A stretch of DNA of 59,595 nt from a virus: positions 1 through 59,595 of the IMG/VR virus record IMGVR_UViG_3300027791_003052; one strand, 5' to 3'. The position numbers and the translations under genes are program-made. Below, piece by piece: positions 17,101 to 26,600 of this stretch (within the stretch, counting starts at the first letter, position 1; each line of letters opens with the position of its first letter). The notes under the pieces were generated by a model. It had not been told where the DNA came from, ran no database searches, and worked only from the letters and a program-made list of their open reading frames with translations.

Positions 17101-18576
17101 TTAGAGTTTTATATTTATCATTTTTGCTTTAGGTGATATTTCATCAATACCAACTAATTCATATTTTAATTGTTTTATTCCATCGGATTTATAATCCCAA
17201 GTTCCTTGTTGCATTTCGTGAATATATCTCTTTTCGTTACGAGCAGTAGTTTCTCCTTTTGCCCAAACATCATTTCCATTTTCATCTTTAACCATTCCCT
17301 CATCTTGATGTGGTAAACAATTCATTTTACCATCTTTACGATGTGGTATAACAGTATATGGGATTTTAATTTCTTCTTGATTAAACGTTCCTCTTGTAAT
17401 TATACCATCAATACTATTTCCACTTAAATCAATAGCTACTCTAGATGAATCCAACTGTTCTTTATTATTAAAATCATAATGTAACACAAGTTTATCAATT
17501 GGAATTTCTTTATGTAAATTTGAAATCTCGTTTGAATCTAAATTTCTGTTCCACATCATTACCTTAGCAATATCTCCCTTAAACCATTTATTTGGTTCTG
17601 TTTTAGCAGTTGATGTTGTTGTTCCTAAATAATAATCACCCAATCCATATGATTTCAATCTTTCTTCGTAATGAAGTGGTGATTGTGTACCATGACCATG
17701 TCTTGCATCTGATTCTTTACCATTTAAATAAAAATGTATATTTTGTTTAGATGTATCCACATTTAAAGTAACCCATGACCATTGATTTTCATATCTCTTT
17801 ATCCATTGATATAAGTGATTTTTATTAGTATCCCATAATTGTGCAGTATATGCTCTTGAATTATTATAACTTAAACCATAATCATATCCTGGTCTTCTTA
17901 GTATTGGATATTCACAAAATCTTCTTTCAGTATCACCAATTAACCAAATAGGAACTTTTTCTTCTTGTTGATTTGCTCTTACTAAAATTGATATTGTATG
18001 TGAACGTGATGTTAATGATTTTAATAATTTATGTTTTGGTATTTTTACAAAACTATTTTTACCATTAAATGATAAGTAGTTCTGAATTGTACTTGGAGAA
18101 TCCATGTAGGTATCATTTGCATATCCTTCCAAAACACATCTCCAAAATAAATCATCATCTTCCATTCCCCAATCCCAATAATCATTTGAATAACCATTGG
18201 TTTTTTCAATTTGTTCTTTTGAAAATAAAACCGCTCCACCAAAATATTCCTCATACTTTAGTTTATACTCCATTTGAGATATTGATGTTGCGATATGAAT
18301 TGGTGTTTTTTCTGGAAAAGAGTAATCTGCTCCACCACCATCTTCTGGTATCATATCAATATCATGGAATACAATATAATCACAGCCATCTTCAAATGCG
18401 TGTTTTGCTGCAATGTTTTTAGTTGCACCTCTATTAAATAATTTATCATCTACTTGATGACAAATGTAAATAACATAATCGATTCCCTGTGAATCCAAAT
18501 ATGCGCCAACTTTTGGTACAAATTCAGCCAAATGAGCTTCTCTATTTCTATATGGTACACAAACTCCTAATTTCAT
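17101..18576 (-). CDS. Beta-4-galactosyltransferase-like (GT7) enzyme fused to a LamG domain (first copy)
   Basis: The N-terminal 155 residues follow the GT7 pattern closely: VPYRNREAHL (7-16), FNRG (47-50), the metal-binding DID (72-74), YFGG (111-114) and WDWGMEDDD (134-142). These motifs are the hallmarks of animal beta-1,4-galactosyltransferases (FNRA, DVD, YFGG, GWGGEDDD). Residues about 165-365 form a LamG-like jelly roll (GYDYGLSYNN, HFYLNGKESD, WFKGDIAKVMMWN). The last 100 residues resemble those of the second copy (NEKRYIHEMQQGTWDY). There is no membrane anchor, so it acts in the cytoplasm. It meets the TagD-like gene at ATGA. Transfer of a hexose or hexosamine onto a sugar acceptor is likely; the LamG part may hold the acceptor. 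Confidence 0.85.
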   Translation of the reverse strand: MKLGVCVPYRNREAHLAEFVPKVGAYLDSQGIDYVIYICHQVDDKLFNRGATKNIAAKHAFEDGCDYIVFHDIDMIPEDGGGADYSFPEKTPIHIATSISQMEYKLKYEEYFGGAVLFSKEQIEKTNGYSNDYWDWGMEDDDLFWRCVLEGYANDTYMDSPSTIQNYLSFNGKNSFVKIPKHKLLKSLTSRSHTISILVRANQQEEKVPIWLIGDTERRFCEYPILRRPGYDYGLSYNNSRAYTAQLWDTNKNHLYQWIKRYENQWSWVTLNVDTSKQNIHFYLNGKESDARHGHGTQSPLHYEERLKSYGLGDYYLGTTTSTAKTEPNKWFKGDIAKVMMWNRNLDSNEISNLHKEIPIDKLVLHYDFNNKEQLDSSRVAIDLSGNSIDGIITRGTFNQEEIKIPYTVIPHRKDGKMNCLPHQDEGMVKDENGNDVWAKGETTARNEKRYIHEMQQGTWDYKSDGIKQLKYELVGIDEISPKAKMINIKL

Positions 18577-18986
18577 ATCGAATCTGCTATTAACTTTTTA
18601 AATTTAGTTGTACTCCAACCATGTGAACGAGATATCCAATGAATTAATGTTCCTAATTCTTTTCCTGTATATGGTTTGGCAATATAATCATCACCTAAAA
18701 ATCTAACATCAGGGTTTATACTCTTAATTAAAAAAAGTAATTCCTTTTCTGTATTATAGGTTAGGAAAGTTGGTTTATTAAAAAAATATTCCAACATCTC
18801 TTTTCGTTCATCGATAGTTAGTACTGGTTTTAATTTTTCAGGTCTTTCTATTGTAGGATCGTTTTGTAATAAGATATATTGTTTCTGACACGTATCATTC
18901 ATCTCTTTAAATAATTTTACATATCCAGGATGTATAACATCAAAGTTACCAGCAACTATTCCTATTTCAACTTTTTCTATTTCCAT
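18573..18986 (-). CDS. Cytidylyltransferase-like nucleotidyltransferase (TagD/RfaE-C type)
   Basis: The 137-residue protein is a complete small nucleotidylyltransferase: GNFDVIHPGYVKLF (13-26) is the HxGH region, although the second His is replaced by Tyr22 (HPGY). ISRSHGWSTT (118-127) is the C-terminal nucleotide-binding motif. Relatives activate glycerol-3-phosphate or heptose-1-phosphate with CTP or ATP. The gene is wedged between the two GT7-LamG genes (4- and 10-base overlaps), so it probably makes an activated precursor for them or a phosphoglycerol-type decoration. The His-to-Tyr change leaves activity uncertain. Confidence 0.82.
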   Translation of the reverse strand: MEIEKVEIGIVAGNFDVIHPGYVKLFKEMNDTCQKQYILLQNDPTIERPEKLKPVLTIDERKEMLEYFFNKPTFLTYNTEKELLFLIKSINPDVRFLGDDYIAKPYTGKELGTLIHWISRSHGWSTTKFKKLIADSI

Positions 18987-20410
18987 AATTCTACTGATAT
19001 GAAGTGATAATTATTTACAAATGTATCTGATAATAATTCGAATCGAACATTATCAATTCCATCTCGTTTATAATCAGATTTACCTTTTAATACTTTATTA
19101 TAAAAATGTAATTGATTTTTTCGTGTTTCTGTCCAGGTCCATTTGTTTTCATAGAAACCATTTTCTTGATGATATAACAATTCAAAAGTAGAATCTCTCC
19201 TCCATGGAACTGGTATTTTCATAAATTTATCAGCTTGTTGAATTGGTACTTTGCCACAATCCATAACTTCAGCATTTCTACCCTTTCCACTTAAATCAGG
19301 AATACCGGAATAATTTGCAGTTTTCATATCATAACATACTTCAAGAGTATGTGGTGCAATATAATCTCCGTAAGATTCAGTAAGTCCCATTGATTTGTTT
19401 TTAGATATTTCTTTGATTTGGGATTCTTCTAATGAATGATTAAAAACTGCTAAATAATCAACCGTTCCAGCAAAAGCCTTTCTATTATTATACTCTAGTG
19501 AAGGAGAATTACCTAAATACATTTTCTTTTCAGAACCGTAATTTAATAGTTTACCAGTAAAATTAACGGAATCTACCAATTCACCATCTAAATAAAATTT
19601 AATAATATTATCATTTTGATTTACAGTAACACACAATGTAGTTTGCTTAGGAGGAGTTATATTTGATTTTAAACTTATACATTCTTTATCAACATTGAAC
19701 ACTTCAAATTTATATCTTTTGTATGAGTTATATGAAAAACTTAAATCAAATCCAGGAATACAGAAAATATTATATTCATCTGATGGGTATTTTGCATTAC
19801 ATTCAATTTCACTTGGTTCAAAGGAACAAAATATAGTATAGTTATTTAACCGAAACGGCTTTGGTATGGTAACTACACTTGTATGTCCATTAAATTTTAA
19901 TGCAGCTGAAGAATGTGAGTTTAATGGTAATTCTTTTGTGTTAAAATCAAAAAAGTTTTCCTTACATCTCCAAAGTAAATCATCATCTTCATATCCCCAT
20001 CCCCAATATTTGTTAGAATATCCATTTATATGATAATAATCATTTATTGGAAACATGGTAACACCACCAAAATATTCATCAAAAACAATACGTTTCTGCT
20101 TTTTGTGGTGATTTGATATAAAATTAGTCGCAAAATGAGTAGGCCTATCTACCAATGAATAATCAACATCTGAACTTGGTAACATATCTACATCGTGAAG
20201 TACGATATAATTACACCCAAGTTCTTTAGCCTTTCTTACACCAATATTTAATAGAGAACCCCGATTAAACGGATTGTTATCAGATTGTTCTACTATAATC
20301 AATTCATAATCTAATTTAGATTTTTTGAAATGATTTTTTATTGATGTTGTAAAATGATTTAGATGTGTTCTACGATTTCTATATGGTACAATGATACCAA
20401 GCTTATTCAT
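18977..20410 (-). CDS. Beta-4-galactosyltransferase-like (GT7) enzyme fused to a LamG domain (second copy)
   Basis: The 477-residue protein has the same architecture as the 17101 gene: VPYRNRRTHL (8-17), FNRG (48-51), DVD (73-75), YFGG (113-116) and WGWGYEDDD (136-144), which is even nearer to the animal GT7 consensus. A jelly-roll part follows from about 165 to 340 (FDLSFSYNSYKRY, KFYLDGELVDS, MYLGNSPS, AGTVDYLAVFN) and a shared tail with PVPWRRDSTFELLYHQE. The two copies are clearly paralogous yet have diverged a good deal, which argues for different acceptors rather than a recent duplication. It overlaps the TagD-like gene by 10 bases. Confidence 0.85.
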   Translation of the reverse strand: MNKLGIIVPYRNRRTHLNHFTTSIKNHFKKSKLDYELIIVEQSDNNPFNRGSLLNIGVRKAKELGCNYIVLHDVDMLPSSDVDYSLVDRPTHFATNFISNHHKKQKRIVFDEYFGGVTMFPINDYYHINGYSNKYWGWGYEDDDLLWRCKENFFDFNTKELPLNSHSSAALKFNGHTSVVTIPKPFRLNNYTIFCSFEPSEIECNAKYPSDEYNIFCIPGFDLSFSYNSYKRYKFEVFNVDKECISLKSNITPPKQTTLCVTVNQNDNIIKFYLDGELVDSVNFTGKLLNYGSEKKMYLGNSPSLEYNNRKAFAGTVDYLAVFNHSLEESQIKEISKNKSMGLTESYGDYIAPHTLEVCYDMKTANYSGIPDLSGKGRNAEVMDCGKVPIQQADKFMKIPVPWRRDSTFELLYHQENGFYENKWTWTETRKNQLHFYNKVLKGKSDYKRDGIDNVRFELLSDTFVNNYHFISVELWK

Positions 20411-20425
20411 CTGTGTTTATTTTGT

Positions 20426-20602
20426 TTATTTTTTTATAGTATTTTCATACCATTCAGATAAGTACCATTCAATTCGAGGTCCCCATGCTTCTTTATCGAT
20501 TTCTTCTACCCATAGAGTAAGTGCATCTAAGGAATTACCGATTTTTTCAAGTGCTTTTACTTTTCTTTCTTCTAAAATTTGTGAAGTTTCATCTTTTGCC
20601 AT
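20426..20602 (-). CDS. Small acidic hypothetical protein (58 aa)
   Basis: An ATG at 20602 opens 58 codons ending in TAA at 20426-20428. The product, beginning MAKDETSQILEERKVKALEK, is acidic and helical, with a Trp/Tyr-rich end (GPRIEWYLSEWYENT). It fills the gap between the GT7 gene at 20410 and the next glycosyltransferase gene, with a consensus 12-mer 38 bases upstream of its start, so it may be the first gene transcribed from that site. Family unknown. Confidence 0.6.
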   Translation of the reverse strand: MAKDETSQILEERKVKALEKIGNSLDALTLWVEEIDKEAWGPRIEWYLSEWYENTIKK

Positions 20603-20640
20603 AACGTAAATTAATTAATTGTTTTTGTTTTTGTTTGTTG

Positions 20641-20652
20641 TATATAAATATA
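20641..20652 (-). promoter_or_regulatory. Recurrent promoter-like 12-mer in the glycan cassette
   Basis: Exact TATATTTATATA in the coding direction, 38 bases before the 58-residue gene and directly after the stop of the GT92/GT2-like gene. It could start a transcript reading through the GT7, radical SAM and SDR genes to the left. Confidence 0.5.
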
Positions 20653-20660
20653 TAAAATTA

Positions 20661-21509
20661 CTAAATAGTAATAATTTTTCTTGTTAATCTATTCCACTTT
20701 AAGTAATCGAAATGAAAATTACTTTCCATTTTTTCAAACATAAATTCAGGATTGTTAATATCGATTTTCCAATCATTAATCTGAATAGCTTTATACATCT
20801 TTTTGTACTCTTCCCAAAAGGAATAGTTCTCTTCTGTTTCAGATACTTCTTTTAATCGTTCTAAAACGGTTGAATCCCACTTAAAGTGATGAACTTGTAC
20901 GAATCCCTCACCTCTACCAATTGGATACCTGAGAGGGTGTAATATTCCATCAGTTCCCCATACATGAGTTTCATCTATAATAGCATAATGTTGACCAGGT
21001 GTTACATCCACCGAACCTTTCATTATACAAACTTTATTTGGACAAGCTCCACTCATTGGATATCTAAAATACCCCGCAAGTGGAAACTTACTCCATATAT
21101 CAGTTTCTTTTGTTACCAAAGGAAACTCTCCATTCTCTCCTATCCTATCGAGAAAACCTCCTGTTATAAATTCCCATCCATTTTCCTCACAATCAGAAAT
21201 CATCTCTCTAATTGGTTTAGGGTAAATATGGAATTCATCATCATCCGAAACCACCCACCATTCTTGAGGCTTGGTTCGTTTAATTTCATTATATAATTGG
21301 GTTACTCTTTCCCAATTAAATTTTTCTTCTGTTACTACTTTATATGGGGTTATTCCGAGAGATTTTATTTCATCTAAAATTCCATCGTTTTCATGTTGTC
21401 TATAAACAACAACATAAATTTCATCAACAATGTTTTTGTAGTGTTCCAACATATGTGGAAGCATTGTGATGTTGTGACCAACAACTGTAACTAAATTTAT
21501 TTTTTGCAT
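20661..21509 (-). CDS. Glycosyltransferase, GT2/GT92-like
   Basis: The 282-residue protein opens with a GT-A type strand-helix (INLVTVVGHNITMLPHMLEH), has an EIYVVVYRQHENDG strand and the metal-binding acidic motif SDDDEFH at about 91-97, followed by the late His motif VQVHHFKWDS. The order resembles GT2 and DUF23/GT92 transferases that act on a distal sugar. No transmembrane segment is present. The start overlaps the methyltransferase gene by 13 bases. Donor and acceptor cannot be told from the sequence. Confidence 0.75.
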   Translation of the reverse strand: MQKINLVTVVGHNITMLPHMLEHYKNIVDEIYVVVYRQHENDGILDEIKSLGITPYKVVTEEKFNWERVTQLYNEIKRTKPQEWWVVSDDDEFHIYPKPIREMISDCEENGWEFITGGFLDRIGENGEFPLVTKETDIWSKFPLAGYFRYPMSGACPNKVCIMKGSVDVTPGQHYAIIDETHVWGTDGILHPLRYPIGRGEGFVQVHHFKWDSTVLERLKEVSETEENYSFWEEYKKMYKAIQINDWKIDINNPEFMFEKMESNFHFDYLKWNRLTRKIITI

Positions 21510-22276
21510 CTTTGTAGAATCGTTAATCCAGTAGAAGATGGTCTACTTCTAAATATACCATTATTAAAAAAGTTGAAAATTTCCCACTCTTTATTTTCTT
21601 TTAATTCGGTTATAAGCTTAGAAGGCCCATCTGAATACTCTTGGTGAAATTCATCAAGAATATCATCCGAAGTAATGTGTTCCCTTTCATATGATGCATC
21701 AGTATCGTGAATTGTTATTATACCATGTGGTGAAAGTAATTTTGAATATAATTCGAAATCATTTTTCACGTCCTCGTATGTATGACCCGCATCAATATGT
21801 AAAAAATCTATTTTAATATCTTCTTTTATAAAAAAGTTATAATATGCATTTTCGGTTGTATCTAATATTACTCTACATGGAAAAGTTTTTCTAAAATATG
21901 AATTCTTATCAACCCAATCAGTATATCCACCAACTCCATTTGAAGCATCTACTAATATAGTTGTACCACTATCACCCCATTCCATTGCTTTGTTACCATC
22001 GAATATTTCTTGTTCGTGTAGGTCAATTCTTGCTTGAGATATGATTCTTGGAATAAACCCACCACCACTACCTAAACATACACAAGTTTTTGCTCTCATA
22101 TATTGTATGATAGTATAAATTAACATACCATCTCCTAAATGTTTATCAGTAGCTCCATGAGTCCATCGGTACTTAACAGGAGTTAGTTCATCATATATTT
22201 TACCATTAACATCAACAGATTCTTTTCTATTGTTGGTAAAGTATTCTTTTATAAGATTGAAATTGATGATGCTCAT
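21497..22276 (-). CDS. Class I SAM-dependent methyltransferase
   Basis: The 259-residue protein has the class I fold signals: CVCLGSGGGFIPRI (about 65-78) as the SAM-binding glycine loop, then an acidic strand end TTILVDAS, and IKIDFLHIDAGHTYEDVKND with SPHGIITIHDTD, the pattern of the Methyltransf_24 and cephalosporin-hydroxylase-like group that methylates small molecules or sugars. It overlaps the GT2/GT92-like gene by 13 bases, so O-methylation of the glycan is a reasonable inference. Its start follows a 200-base gene-free leader containing two motif copies. Confidence 0.78.
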   Translation of the reverse strand: MSIINFNLIKEYFTNNRKESVDVNGKIYDELTPVKYRWTHGATDKHLGDGMLIYTIIQYMRAKTCVCLGSGGGFIPRIISQARIDLHEQEIFDGNKAMEWGDSGTTILVDASNGVGGYTDWVDKNSYFRKTFPCRVILDTTENAYYNFFIKEDIKIDFLHIDAGHTYEDVKNDFELYSKLLSPHGIITIHDTDASYEREHITSDDILDEFHQEYSDGPSKLITELKENKEWEIFNFFNNGIFRSRPSSTGLTILQRCKK

Positions 22277-22479
22277 ATAAGGTTATTGGAAGTAAAATTT
22301 TTTGATAAAAGGGGAAACCTTTAGTGATCTACTATATTAGTGTCTTAGTTATTAGTATTTCTTTTTTCTTTATCTTTTCAGTTATTACCTACTCTTAGCG
22401 CTGTCCCCCAAACCCCCATGTTTATAAGTATTAGGTTTTTTACCAAACGTATATAAATATATATAAATATATCAAATAA
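22277..22479 (-). other. Gene-free leader with a C-rich patch
   Basis: I see no gene here. The strand has two overlapping copies of the 12-mer (next entry), an AGCGCT palindrome at 22397-22402, and two runs of five C (22405-22409 and 22413-22417 on the plus strand, G-runs in transcript sense), which stand out in this AT-rich DNA. If the motifs are promoters, the methyltransferase message has a leader of about 170 bases. It could hold a structured RNA, but I cannot show one. Confidence 0.4.
22450..22471 (-). promoter_or_regulatory. Tandem pair of the recurrent 12-mer
   Basis: Two exact copies (22450-22461 and 22460-22471) overlap by two bases, one helical turn apart. They lie just after the GT4-like gene and about 175 bases before the methyltransferase start. 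This is the only double copy in the window. Confidence 0.45.
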
Positions 22480-23673
22480 TTATGAAATATGTGAATTAAT
22501 TCTCTCAACCCACTTTGTTCTATTATCAAACGTCATCATATAAGTTTTTAATTTTGCAAACTCCGTAAATCTTTGTTCGTGTGTATCTTTACGTATTTGC
22601 TTTATACAGTTATCAAATTCATTTTTAGATTTTGCTCTATATTTGTAATCAACATCTACTGCCCAATCTGAATGTATAATTGGCAACTTACCATAATCAA
22701 CTGCTTGAAATATCGAATACCCAAATGGTTCTTTAAAATATGCTCCATGAAATATACCGAAATCTTTTCTCATAAAAGAATCAAGAATTGATGGATTCCA
22801 TTGGTAAAATTTAATATTAGGAAATGTATATGTAGTTGTTTCTTTTAAATTTATAAAATCATATTTACTCGATAAAATAAATCCATCATGTCCATGCATC
22901 CAATGCATACACTTTCGTGTTTCTGCTCTTGATGCAAAACCTACATTGTTATTGTTTACATCATCACTATAAGGAACATTGTGTTTGAATTCATAAAAAT
23001 TTGGAACAGAGTGTGTGTAGTTTGGAAAATCACTTACCATTTGAGTTGGATTGTTACCTACCCAAATTCTTTTATCAAATGTTTGACAAAATTCTTTATA
23101 AAAGGCAGAATCAACTTTGGTATTAAATTGTAATCTGGTTAATTCGGGTTGATGTTTTAACACCTCCTCCATCTCACTTGGATATGCATGAACGAATAAT
23201 AATTTGAATTTATTTTCATACTTCCAAATATGTTCTCTTTTATGATAATGAGAATGTAAGTAATATATCTCCGAACATTCTTCTAATAAATCATTTGTTA
23301 TCTCTACATCATCACCATGGAAATGCCATTCTAAATCATCTGGTAATGAACTTGGGTCAAAGTCAACAGGTCTTTTAGAATCAATTAGTAATTTCCAATT
23401 TTTTCTCCACTTAATTCCTTTCCAAATGTTTTCTATAAAATGATTTGTCCAAATATCAGCACCACCTTCAATGGTATTACCACATCCAGTAGTAATCATT
23501 AACTTCTTACCCATTTTTTTACCATCGGTAGGATTTCTTAATCTTTCCTCAAATGGAAGTTCATTATTAATTTTAGAAAGAAGTACATCGGTATCGATGA
23601 ATTCATCAGAACTTATTAAATAATTTACTAACGATGATGTTAGTTGTTTTTTTTCTTTTTTGTATAACTTCAT
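22480..23673 (-). CDS. GT-B glycosyltransferase, GT4-like
   Basis: The 397-residue protein has an N-terminal Rossmann-type start after a short lead (KKLMITTGCGNTIEGGADIW), where the Gly-rich loop precedes the acceptor site. In the C-terminal domain, FHGAYFKEPFGYSIFQAVDY is the GT4 E-x7-E region (Glu in KEPFGYS; the second Glu is replaced by Asp in VDYGKLPII). It starts 11 bases after the fibre gene stop, so it can be expressed together with the fibre protein and may glycosylate it. Confidence 0.75.
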   Translation of the reverse strand: MKLYKKEKKQLTSSLVNYLISSDEFIDTDVLLSKINNELPFEERLRNPTDGKKMGKKLMITTGCGNTIEGGADIWTNHFIENIWKGIKWRKNWKLLIDSKRPVDFDPSSLPDDLEWHFHGDDVEITNDLLEECSEIYYLHSHYHKREHIWKYENKFKLLFVHAYPSEMEEVLKHQPELTRLQFNTKVDSAFYKEFCQTFDKRIWVGNNPTQMVSDFPNYTHSVPNFYEFKHNVPYSDDVNNNNVGFASRAETRKCMHWMHGHDGFILSSKYDFINLKETTTYTFPNIKFYQWNPSILDSFMRKDFGIFHGAYFKEPFGYSIFQAVDYGKLPIIHSDWAVDVDYKYRAKSKNEFDNCIKQIRKDTHEQRFTEFAKLKTYMMTFDNRTKWVERINSHIS

Positions 23674-23684
23674 TAATTTTGTTT

Positions 23685-26600
23685 TTAACCACAGTAGAGG
23701 TAACCATATACCCCTTCAGAGAGTCCATTAGAATCAAATGTAACATCTTCCATTGCTTTAGCAACAGTATAAGAACATTGTGATTGTCTTTCTTCGTACT
23801 GAGGATTATTATCACCATCAAAGGAAGTAACTACCCACTCAGATGGTTGTTTCATTAAATATCCTGCCGTATCAGAAGAACATAATAAATCACCTCTTGA
23901 AACATCTCCACCTTGGTTACATACTTTAAATCCTGGTAAGATGGAATTTGAACCCGATTCATAACTATCCCCTATGGATGCAACTTTCCATATTGTTTTT
24001 GTATCTCTTTCATTTTCAGGCAACACATCACCTAATGAGTCATATTGAAGAGAACCACTTCTTAGTTCTTTCCATAAGATACCAACAATCTCAGTATCTT
24101 TAGCCGTAGTTGATTTTATTATTTGATTATTGGAATCCAACTTAACCAAATCACCAGTATCTATGCTTACATTATTTTGTTTTACATATTGGTGACCCGC
24201 AGTAAATTGTGATTTAACTAATGCAATATTATGGGAAAGTATTCCATCTGATATATAATTATGTACTATACTTAAATGATAGTTCCATACATCAACTTCT
24301 TCTTCAAATCTTTCAATACTTTTAATTGTATCAAGTACCAATTCACCATCAATTGCAACATATACTTCATCACCTTCAAGTAACCAACCAACAGGTAATT
24401 CTTTATTTTTAAAATCAGGATGATATAGTGCATGAGAGTTAGAACATCTAAGTTCCTTGCCTGATTCTGTTTTTAAAATACACCAACCTTTATTTTTACC
24501 TATAACTATTTCATCAATAGATGACCATCCGAATTCTTTGGTTTCAAAATTAAATACTTTTATAAGGTCATGTTGTGTTGTATCTTCTATGTTTACCTCA
24601 CCTCTTTTTGTAATAATTTTTGTACCAGGTAAAACACAATTATCTTCTGCAAAAGTTACAATATCAGCCTGATCAGATTGTAAAGTTCCGATTGAAGTAC
24701 CATAACCATCGTAAGCAGTAAACTTATCTGAAAACCGAAGACCACCAATTCTGGCGTTACTCTTTATCCTCAAACCATCAGTTGAATCAATTTCTATCAA
24801 ATCCCCAAATGGTTTTGTTCCTATTTTAGCACTCGTACCAAATGATGCAATACCATCTGTGTCTATATTAAAATCTGGTGCGGATATAAATCCACTTGCT
24901 CCAATTAACATACCAGAAGTTGTATTAACACCACTACTACCACCTGTTCCACCAGACCTAATACCAGTTGATGAAAGAGTCCATCCACCAATAGTTCCTG
25001 AGGTTGCAGTTACTAAACCTGCTGAAGATACTGAGAATTTTTGATTGGATGTTGTTGTACCTCCAAATGCAATTGAACCATCGGCTAAGCTAATTTGAGA
25101 ACCTGCTGAAGCAGTAAGAGTTACACTACGTATAGTTCCTGTCTTGATTACACTTCCATCGATTTCTGTTACGTTTGCATTTACATCAGCTCCAGATATA
25201 CCTTGTGTTAATGTGGATGATCCATCGGTTACAGAGGTACCTGAGAATGTTACCAATCCACTAAATCCTATTGCTTGTGTTACAGTACCAAATGATACAG
25301 TACTCGCGTATCCAGGTCTAGAAGCATCCTCTGTTGCGGTGTAGTTTGAATACCAATATTTGTTAGAGTTACCAGATGCATAAGTTGGTGTTGATGTACT
25401 CCAATTTGTTGTAAGTGATGTGAATGTATCTGGAAATGTTAATCTACTTGCAGTAGGTAAAGAAGGTGCGGTTGCAGATACATTTGCAAAGTTTACTCTA
25501 CCTGTTACTGTTCTCAATCCATTATCACCAGGATCACCAGGATCACCATCACCACCTTCTACTGATTTACTAAAACTTTGTATTTTAGGAATGGTTACTT
25601 CATTTTCGATATTAACACTAAATACAATATTAGCAGTATTAGCATCACAAGCACTTGCAACTGCAAATACCGCTGGATTACCAGTTACAGTTTGTGCACC
25701 TACTGTTATATTAGTATCTGATGTAACTGTAACTTTAAATTCATTTGTAGAAGGTGTACCTGTTACACTATTAAGTTCGGTAGCACCTTTATAAACAACA
25801 ATTGATGTACCTGAACCTGCATAAGTTACTGTACCTGTGTTTGTAGTTGGAAGTGTATGTGATTCATTTGTTAAAATTACAGTATATGAATCTGCACCAG
25901 CTGCACCAGCACCACCATCAGTTCCTTGTTTTAATCCATAAATATTTACTTCATCAAATGCAGCATAAGTACCACTACCACCTTCTCTTACTTCTACTCT
26001 CCAAAGGTCAGTTGTATTTGCTGCTGGTTCCTGTGCATCTGGTATTGTATATGTATTTGTTGTACTCCATGTTTGTCTTTCTGTACCATCTTGTAAAAAT
26101 CTATATTGAGGTGAACTAAAGTTTTGATGAGTACCAGTTAATGTAATTTCTACTGCAGTTTTTGCATTTGCTCCATTATATAAAACAGCATATTGAGATG
26201 CGGTTAATTTTATAGATTTAGCATTAGAACCCGCGGCTCCGGGTTGTCCATCTTCTGCAAAGTTAGCAAATAACCCAGGTGCTGAGAAATTACCAAATGT
26301 TCCATTTGTTGAAGTTCTTTGACTAACCCATACATATTTGTTAGAAGATGTAGGTGTAGCTGGAGTACTAGACCATCCCGTTGGGGATGAACCGGTTGGT
26401 GTAGTTGGAGCTGATGCTGAATTAGTAAGTTTGTATATATATTGAATACCATCACCTTCTTCACCAGCTTTTGATTTAGTTATTGTTTGGGTTTTAGTGA
26501 ATGGGGTGAATGTAGTTCCGTTTGCAGTTTTACCACTAATAGCGTATGATATGGTTACCGAATCTGTACCATCTACCATTCCTCCATGTTGTGGAACAAC

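Noticed and set aside
24228-24638. A true splicing intein in the tail fibre
   Set aside because: The residue after the last Asn is Ile, and there is no endonuclease domain. Cleavage rather than splicing is more likely.
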